Shown here: one piece after another, positions 59,051 to 64,000 of the stretch
Position numbering within the stretch: the stretch's first letter is position 1
Layout: each line of letters starts with the position of its first letter
Origin: Vibrio sp. RE88
GTDB taxonomy: Bacteria; Pseudomonadota; Gammaproteobacteria; Enterobacterales; Vibrionaceae
DNA: 64,000 nucleotides
Direction: 5' to 3'
Assembly: GCF_013113835.1 (NCBI RefSeq)
Contig: NZ_VTYQ01000003.1
Span: forward strand, 124,001-188,000
Position numbers and translations under genes: made by a program
The notes under the pieces: model-generated
The model's input: the letters and a program-made list of their open reading frames with translations, nothing else
Told to the model about the DNA's origin: nothing
Database searches by the model: none

Positions 59051-59424
59051 GCTGCTACGAAGATGGCTGAGTTTCTCACCAAAGTGCCGAATGTGAAATA
59101 CATTATTGGTTTCGAGTGGCGACGTATATTGGACAGGTTAGTAACCAAAACACAATTGATGCTATTTACTTGGCAGTGAATGCTTTCGAAGAAGCCTACT
59201 AACAAGTGCGCTAATCAGATTTAGATGCGACAACGTTTCAACCCTCAAGAAACCACAACAAAGAACTAAACAAACACACCACTTCAGTAAACTGACTTCG
59301 GTTGATTTAACCACTTTTCAAAAAGTGCCACTGGCGAGATAGTTTGTGCCTAAAGACTATCAGGTGTGAAGCTAGAGCCCCGTATTCAAGAACACTTGAG
59401 CCCTTGGTTTCTTTAAATACCAGC
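59051..59424 (-). other. cassette without a convincing gene
   Basis: 374 bases. A 70-codon minus frame (58993-59205) lies half in the attC and has no ribosome site. A 38-codon plus frame starting near 59063 (MAEFLTKVPNVKYIIG) is also unsupported. No similarity to the threefold ORF-less cassette is seen. Confidence 0.5.
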
Positions 59425-59545
59425 TAACGCCGCGTTAAGTGGTGAGCAACGCTGCCACCGTACCTAAGCCATTGTGCCGTAAACACAAAAGCCGAATCAA
59501 ACCGAAAATGACAAGCGTTGGGAATCCGTCTTAAACGCTTTGTTA
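59425..59545 (-). repeat. attC site 49 (rightmost)
   Basis: CGCGTTAAGTGGTGAGCAACGC / GCGTTGGGAATCCGTCTTAAACGCTTTGTTATA, with GACAAGCG for GCCAAGCG. Supplies the stop of the first cassette gene. Confidence 0.92.
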
Positions 59546-60151
59546 TATTTTCAGTCTGTTTACTACGCTACTTCCGATTCCGACATATTTATTGCTCAAA
59601 TTTACGGGCAAACTTACAGTCGAAGTGTTAAGTACAGAGGCTTTGATGGAAACCATAATACTTATAGAGAGGTCAATGAGAAGCAAGACTCTATATGACG
59701 TTATATTGTGCTTAATCTTTGGGGTATGACCTAAAAATAGGGCTTTGTCATTGTGCGCAATTTTCAAACTTCTATAAGGTTTGAAAGCCAGCTTATTGAT
59801 TATATTTCCTGTTAGTCTTCTGAGCCTTTTACCTCTCTCGTTGAGATGCGCTTCATACTTTGAAACTATGTTGTATTGCGACAAGTATTCCAATACTTCA
59901 CCTCGATGTTCATAGCCCCTACTATCGAAGAGCCGACTCAGCGAGATAACAATTTCATCATGCATTGCACGCTGAATAATTGAGAAAGCTTCTCCAGCGG
60001 ACTTGTTCAACACTCTTACAGATTCTGTTGTACCAAACATTTCCGAGTAAACCACTATAGCTCTTCTAACTCTTGTAGCTTCAATAATGTATCTATCTAA
60101 ATCTTCCATGCTCGAAACTCTTAGAAAATATAACATTTGTATACTACGCAT
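59543..60151 (-). CDS. hypothetical protein, first cassette of the array
   Basis: About 202 residues. I start at MRSIQMLYFLRV (60151) behind GAAGTGAG; the frame is open to 60181 and MEDLDRY is a third option. SMEDLDRYIIEATRVRRAIVVYSEMFG is a long helix, SIIQRAMHDEIVISLSRLFDSRG is typical of AbiV/HEPN-like helical bundles but lacks a clear R-x4-H. The C-terminus is hydrophobic and basic. Stop lies in attC 49. Confidence 0.55.
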   Translation of the reverse strand: MRSIQMLYFLRVSSMEDLDRYIIEATRVRRAIVVYSEMFGTTESVRVLNKSAGEAFSIIQRAMHDEIVISLSRLFDSRGYEHRGEVLEYLSQYNIVSKYEAHLNERGKRLRRLTGNIINKLAFKPYRSLKIAHNDKALFLGHTPKIKHNITSYRVLLLIDLSISIMVSIKASVLNTSTVSLPVNLSNKYVGIGSSVVNRLKI

Positions 60152-60260
60152 GCTCACTTCTAAATACCCGATTTTCAGCAAATCTCCCTGATTCCTCTAC
60201 AGAAAAAATAGAAATATCACCTGAACAAAGTGCGCATGCACGCTTTGATTGCGTAGTATA
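60140..60260. repeat. interrupted inverted repeat at the right edge of the array
   Basis: TATACTACGCATGCTCACTT at 60140-60159 pairs with AAGTGCGCATGC at 60229-60240 and TGCGTAGTATA at 60250-60260, as if one 20-bp arm were split by about ten extra bases. It overlaps the start of the first cassette gene. Confidence 0.5.
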
Positions 60261-60382
60261 TCTTCACCAACTCACCTAACTCTTTGATTTTAAATTTACT
60301 TTGTACTTATCACAAACATAAGTGAGCATCGGCGTGGCTATGATCACCATCTGATGCCCTTAGGCATCTTAGATACAAATGG

Positions 60383-60414
60383 AAAAAACCGCTGGGTGTA
60401 TGTGCCAGCGGTTT
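60383..60414 (-). terminator. rho-independent terminator of the PilZ gene
   Basis: Stem AAACCGCTGG / CCAGCGGTTT, loop of about nine bases; six T follow on the minus strand. Confidence 0.88.
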
Positions 60415-60450
60415 AAAATGCATGCTTTGATATAAATGGTGAGATTGTCG

Positions 60451-60807
60451 TTATGCGACTTCAGTGACTGGTCGGGAGAAATACGTTGGGTACTTCTGGC
60501 GAATATGGCGTTGCTCTTCGACCATATTCTTAAACGTTGGCCCTTTCTTTAGCTTCACAATCACTTCATTCTGATCAAAACGAAGTACAGCGCCTTCAAA
60601 GGTCACTTGTTTGTTGTTGTGTAAATTGAGGGTGCCTGACATCACCAACCCTTTGTACCAGTCGGTAAATGTATTCTTTACTACTCGAATACCGCCTTCA
60701 GAAACTTCGGTTACGTGAAACAGCTCGTTAGAAATACGCACAGAAGGTCTTGCCCTTCTTGGGTATTTCAAGCGATAGAATTTACGTTTTTGTTCAAAAT
60801 CACTCAT
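60451..60807 (-). CDS. PilZ-domain protein
   Basis: 118 residues from MSDFEQKRKFYRLKYP, AGGAG before ATG 60807; the ATG at 60861 is less likely. RKFYRLKYPRRARP gives the R-x-x-x-R part and VTEVSEGGIRVV the [D/N]-x-S-x-x-G-like part of the cyclic-di-GMP binding motif (E-V-S-E-G-G). A single-domain PilZ adaptor in the cytoplasm, probably acting on motility or biofilm. This gene marks the end of the array. Confidence 0.85.
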   Translation of the reverse strand: MSDFEQKRKFYRLKYPRRARPSVRISNELFHVTEVSEGGIRVVKNTFTDWYKGLVMSGTLNLHNNKQVTFEGAVLRFDQNEVIVKLKKGPTFKNMVEEQRHIRQKYPTYFSRPVTEVA

Positions 60808-61106
60808 CAACAATCTCCTATTACTTCGAGTGATAGCGTCCCGAAGATCCTCACCTTGCACTGGTGGTTTTTAGTCACCAATATCAATTAAATTCCCAGA
60901 TAGTATAACTGTCGACTATTAAAAGGAAATCTTTAGCGTTTAGTTTTGAGCCTGTGATCTTGACACACGGTATGACCATTCAAACAAAACATCATAAGTC
61001 ATTGTTTTTAAAAAAATAAAACCAAAAAATAACGACACAACAAACTCCTTTACAATACGTAGTTTTGCGCATACATTGCACGCATATTAATCACTAGGTT
61101 TATTCG

Positions 61107-61997
61107 ATGTCACAAGAACGTACCGGTAACTGGATGGCAGCGCTTTCATTCCTTCTATGGGGTTTACTGCCACTCTATTATCAATATTTGCCTAACGCGG
61201 CTTTAGACGAACTACTGACCGTTCGATTGGTCGCGTCTGTGCCCTTTGGCATACTGATTGTGTTATTTGTCACCAAACGAATGCCTGACTTTTCGGCTAT
61301 TTTCGCGGATCGCCGCTCTCTTGCCATTACATTCCTTGGTAGTACCTTGATGTCTATCTCCTGGTGCGCTTTCACATGGGCAATCACCAATGATCGCGTT
61401 ATCGATGCCAGCTTAGGCTTTTTTATCAGCCCATTGACGATGACGGCACTGGGCGTATTTGTGTTGGGAGAAAAGCTTTCACTTGGCAAGAAGGTCGCGC
61501 TGGTGCTGGCCAGCGCTGGTTTAAGCTATCAGGTGATGCAATATGGGCAGATACCCGTTATCGCACTCACGATGGCGATCTTCTTTACACTGTATGGTTG
61601 GTGTAAGAAGAAGATTCGATACGAGTGGAGCACCTGTCTGTTTGTTGAAGCTCTAGCACTGATGCCATTTGCACTGGGTTACCTTATTTTCAAAGAAATG
61701 ACGGTTGGAACGGAATCTCTTAACTCTGGCTGGGAGACTTTTGCCCTCTACGTTGGCGCAGCTCCGGCGACTTTGATTCCGCTGCTTTTCTATTCTCTCG
61801 CGATTCGTTTAACCAGTATGTCGACCGTCGGCCTAATGCAATATATAGAGCCGTCTATCCAGTTTTTGTTGGCGATCTATTTATTTGGCGAAGTCTTCGA
61901 TGAAGTCAAACTAGTGAGTTTCAGCCTAATATGGGCAGGCTTGCTGTTCACCATTGCAGAAAGCGCCAAAAAACGAGTTGTACTAAAACGCTCATAA
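61107..61997 (+). CDS. rarD: EamA-family transporter RarD
   Basis: 296 residues, same length as E. coli RarD. Starts RTGNWMAALSFLLWGLLPLYYQYLP, with about ten membrane segments including LGFFISPLTMTALGVFVLGEKLS and STVGLMQYIEPSIQFLLAIYLFGE. RarD proteins are predicted drug/metabolite exporters; the substrate is unknown. Plus strand, upstream 245-base region (60862-61106) with no other gene; terminator follows. Confidence 0.9.
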   Translation: MSQERTGNWMAALSFLLWGLLPLYYQYLPNAALDELLTVRLVASVPFGILIVLFVTKRMPDFSAIFADRRSLAITFLGSTLMSISWCAFTWAITNDRVIDASLGFFISPLTMTALGVFVLGEKLSLGKKVALVLASAGLSYQVMQYGQIPVIALTMAIFFTLYGWCKKKIRYEWSTCLFVEALALMPFALGYLIFKEMTVGTESLNSGWETFALYVGAAPATLIPLLFYSLAIRLTSMSTVGLMQYIEPSIQFLLAIYLFGEVFDEVKLVSFSLIWAGLLFTIAESAKKRVVLKRS

Positions 61998-62023
61998 AAA
62001 ATCCCCCAGTTGGGGGATTTTTT
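61996..62023. terminator. bidirectional rho-independent terminator
   Basis: AAAAAATCCCCCAGTTGGGGGATTTTTT: 6-bp GC-rich stem with A-run and T-run on both sides, between convergent rarD and the permease gene. Confidence 0.92.
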
Positions 62024-63440
62024 AAAATGAAAGGCTAATCATGCCTTGCCACAGCAGGCCAACAGCCAGCACAGCGACCACACTCAATAGTCCAGCCCCT
62101 ACCTTCTCTTTACCTTCGAATGGGTTAATACCCTGCTCTTTTTTAGCCTGAATGTAAAAGTACAAACCCGGCAGATAAAGAATGGCAGAAAGCAGTAGAT
62201 AATTGAGCCCGGAAGCGTACAACAACCAAAGACCGTACAAGGTTGCTCCGATACCAATGGCTAGCAGGCTGCCTTTGTTTTTCTGCTCTAGCGCCAGTTT
62301 GAGTACAAATGCGCCCACCAAAAAGTAAGGCACTAGGATCATTTCGGAGGCAATAATCAGTAAGGTATCGTACGTGCTACCTGCGAACATCACAAAGATG
62401 AGAGAGATTTGAACCCAAATATTGGTCAGGGTTAACGGCCTTACCGGACTGCCCGCCTTGTTTAACTTAGCGTACTTGGCTGGGAACATTTTCTCTTTGG
62501 CACATAGATACGGAGCTTCTGACGCCAAAACCGTCCAGCTCAAAAATGCACCACAGACAGACACCAGTAAGCCAATACTTATAATGTATTGCCCCCATGG
62601 CCCAAGGATATGAGTCAGCACTTTTGCCATTGAAGGGTTCTGATAGTGGGCGAGTTCCGTTGGTTTAATAACGCCCATCGACAGTAACGTCACTAAAACA
62701 TAGATAGATAACGCGGTAAGCAGGCCTAATATCGTTGCGCGGCCAATGTCTTTCCGGTTTCGAGCTCGGCTTGACACAACCACCGCGCCTTCAATACCGA
62801 TGAAGACCCAAACGGTCACCAGCATGGTACTTTTTACTTGCTCCAATAACCCATGTCCTTCACCGAAATGAAGGCCACTAAAATCGAGCGTAAATGTGTC
62901 CCAGCTAAAAGCAAACAGAGCACATAGTATGAAAACAAATAGCGGCACCAACTTGGCGTAAGTCGTGACCATGTTAATCACAGCCGCTGTCTGAACACCG
63001 CGTAAAACCAGAGCATGTACCATCCACAACAAGGCAGAAGCGCCTAAGATCGACACCCAAGTATTACCCTGACCAAAAATAATATTGTCTGGTGTGTCAA
63101 ACAGCATACCCAACGTGCTAAACACAATAACCAGATAAGAGACATTGGCTAACATCGCACTGAGCCAATACCCCCACGCAGAGCAAAAGCCGACGAAATC
63201 GCCAAACCCTTCTTTGGCATAGCCGAATACACCACTCTCGATATGAGGCTTGTGAAAAGCTAACTTTTGAAATGAGAGAGCGAGAAAAACCATGCCTATT
63301 CCCGTGATCGACCAACCGATCATCACGGCAGCAGGGCTCGCAACAGCAGCCATGTTTTGTGGCAAGCTAAATACACCTGCGCCTATCATTGAGCCAATGA
63401 CGATCGCAGTAAGAGAACTGAGACCGAGTTTGTTGTTCAT
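62022..63440 (-). CDS. APC-family basic amino acid antiporter (ArcD/APA type)
   Basis: 472 residues, twelve membrane segments. GSMIGAGVFSLPQNMAAVASPAAVMIGW is the helix-1 substrate loop of the family; FIGIEGAVVVSSRARNRKDIGRATILG and VCGAFLSWTVLASEAPYLCAKEKMFP are typical of the basic amino acid/polyamine antiporters such as arginine-ornithine or lysine exchangers. No arginine deiminase genes are in view, so the exact pair is not fixed. Confidence 0.85.
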   Translation of the reverse strand: MNNKLGLSSLTAIVIGSMIGAGVFSLPQNMAAVASPAAVMIGWSITGIGMVFLALSFQKLAFHKPHIESGVFGYAKEGFGDFVGFCSAWGYWLSAMLANVSYLVIVFSTLGMLFDTPDNIIFGQGNTWVSILGASALLWMVHALVLRGVQTAAVINMVTTYAKLVPLFVFILCALFAFSWDTFTLDFSGLHFGEGHGLLEQVKSTMLVTVWVFIGIEGAVVVSSRARNRKDIGRATILGLLTALSIYVLVTLLSMGVIKPTELAHYQNPSMAKVLTHILGPWGQYIISIGLLVSVCGAFLSWTVLASEAPYLCAKEKMFPAKYAKLNKAGSPVRPLTLTNIWVQISLIFVMFAGSTYDTLLIIASEMILVPYFLVGAFVLKLALEQKNKGSLLAIGIGATLYGLWLLYASGLNYLLLSAILYLPGLYFYIQAKKEQGINPFEGKEKVGAGLLSVVAVLAVGLLWQGMISLSF

Positions 63441-63743
63441 TGTTGTTTCCGGATTATAAATTCGAACGCTATGGAAGTGGTCATATTACGAAGAAATATC
63501 AATAAGCGGCAGAGCAATTGTGATTGCTGTTGCAAAGATAGGTTCATAATCAAACACTTCATTGTTACTGATCAAACCAAGTCGCCATAGTAATATTTAA
63601 TTCCACAAATGCAATATATATTAGAATTTTAAACCACCACAAAACCAGTTGACAAATCAATAAATTATCAAGAAATCAAACCAAAGAATGTATGAAACCA
63701 TCATGAGGGGTTGGCTGACTGTGGATACCCAAACGAGAGAACG
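63441..63743 (-). promoter_or_regulatory. upstream region of the antiporter gene
   Basis: About 300 bases, AT-rich between 63590 and 63700, with no reading frame. It should hold the promoter of the antiporter gene. I see no certain operator. Confidence 0.35.
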
Positions 63744-63773
63744 AAAAAAAGCAGGGCACTGTCGCCCCGCTTT
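63744..63773 (-). terminator. rho-independent terminator of the rightmost gene
   Basis: AAAGCAGGGC / GCCCCGCTTT stem with one mismatch, loop ACTGTC; seven T follow on the minus strand. Confidence 0.82.
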
Positions 63774-63781
63774 ATTATAGA

Positions 63782-64000
63782 TTAATGGTGAGAGCCAGAA
63801 GGGTCATACCCGAATTCTGACTGCTGGTAAATGTCCGATAGCGCTTTTGCTTTTTTCGACTTAGCGGAACGCTTTGAAGCCCCTATATAGTGAACTTCTT
63901 GAGATTCTAACGCCTTCTCATGCGCTTTTGCCGAGCGAATAAACTCTGGGTCGTTTAGCGCCTCCTGACGCAGGCGATTAACACGTTCAAGGGTTTCCCA
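63782..64000 (-). CDS. hypothetical protein, C-terminal end only
   Basis: The last 72 residues are visible: WETLERVNRLRQEALNDPEF, a basic helical stretch (AKAHEKALESQEVHYIGASKRSAKSKKAKAL) and a C-terminus EFGYDPSGSHH. The N-terminus lies beyond the window. No family recognised. Confidence 0.65.
   Translation of the reverse strand, partial: WETLERVNRLRQEALNDPEFIRSAKAHEKALESQEVHYIGASKRSAKSKKAKALSDIYQQSEFGYDPSGSHH

Noticed and set aside
58993..59205. 70-codon minus-strand frame next to attC 48
   Set aside because: Overlaps the attC, no ribosome site, no recognisable sequence features.
24778..59545. Regularly spaced repeats could suggest a CRISPR array
   Set aside because: Repeats are 91-123 bp imperfect palindromes spaced by whole genes and ending in TAAC/GTTA cores; these are attC sites.
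59546..64000. Integron integrase intIA or its remnant
   Set aside because: Looked for the tyrosine-recombinase R-H-R-Y motifs and for any long frame; only PilZ, RarD, an antiporter and an unknown C-terminus are present.
1..64000. tRNA or rRNA genes, insertion sequences
   Set aside because: No cloverleaf with a CCA-adjacent acceptor and GTTCRA loop was noticed, and no transposase frame or terminal inverted repeats with target duplication.

Overview
The window looks like a piece of a Vibrio (Vibrionaceae) chromosome. The main reason is a run of 49 attC sites of the Vibrio chromosomal-integron type (VCR-like) between about 24778 and 59545. Supporting signs are a VF530-type small DNA-binding protein, a DUF2058 protein, a rhombotarget-type lipoprotein and attC-derived DUF3265-like reading frames. 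Species cannot be fixed from the sequence alone.

Left flank (1-24754). Nearly all genes are on the minus strand, small and tightly packed. Twelve are GNAT-family acetyltransferases, six of them between 1 and 6021. Others are an aminoglycoside-nucleotidyltransferase-like protein, an FMN reductase-like flavoprotein, an S66 peptidase of the MccF type, GFA, PNPOx, SDR, YkgB, PhnA, DUF1801 and a frameshifted DUF899 gene. The clearest metabolic unit is 17711-19748 on the plus strand: a DUF1852 protein (MesX) and a core MetE-like protein (MesD), i.e. a folate-independent methionine synthase, facing a TSUP-family transporter across a palindrome-rich promoter region. The flank ends with VF530, a phosphotransferase, a lipoprotein with a sorting-type C-terminal tail and a membrane protein. 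Short attC-like remnants near 21463, 22457 and 24294 suggest that part of this flank was once cassettes.

Cassette array (24778-59545). There are 49 attC sites about every 0.7 kb. All point the same way (R'' at the high-coordinate end, R' at the low end), so cassettes read on the minus strand and the attI/integrase side should lie to the right. No integrase gene is present: to the right come a PilZ protein, RarD and an amino-acid antiporter. The array is therefore an integrase-less cluster (CALIN-like) or a displaced part of a larger integron. Cargo includes HAD hydrolase, three GNATs, two VOC proteins, two near-duplicate RibD-type deaminases, GFA, TPR, MAPEG, two GIY-YIG-like proteins, a HEPN-like protein with zinc ribbons, DUF4238, SUKH, GrpB, a deoxyribosyltransferase-like protein, DUF1848 paired with a methyltransferase-like protein, DUF1643, DUF523/TudS, a PD-(D/E)XK-like nuclease, several membrane or secreted unknowns and a large SIR2-STAND-TPR protein that is a strong antiphage candidate. 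Three copies of one cassette (31443-31801, 44735-45092, 53297-53655) have no conserved reading frame. Several cassette genes are broken by a frameshift or in-frame stop.

Right flank (60182-64000). A PilZ-domain gene, rarD, an APC-family basic amino acid antiporter and the C-terminal end of an unknown gene, with clear terminators between them.
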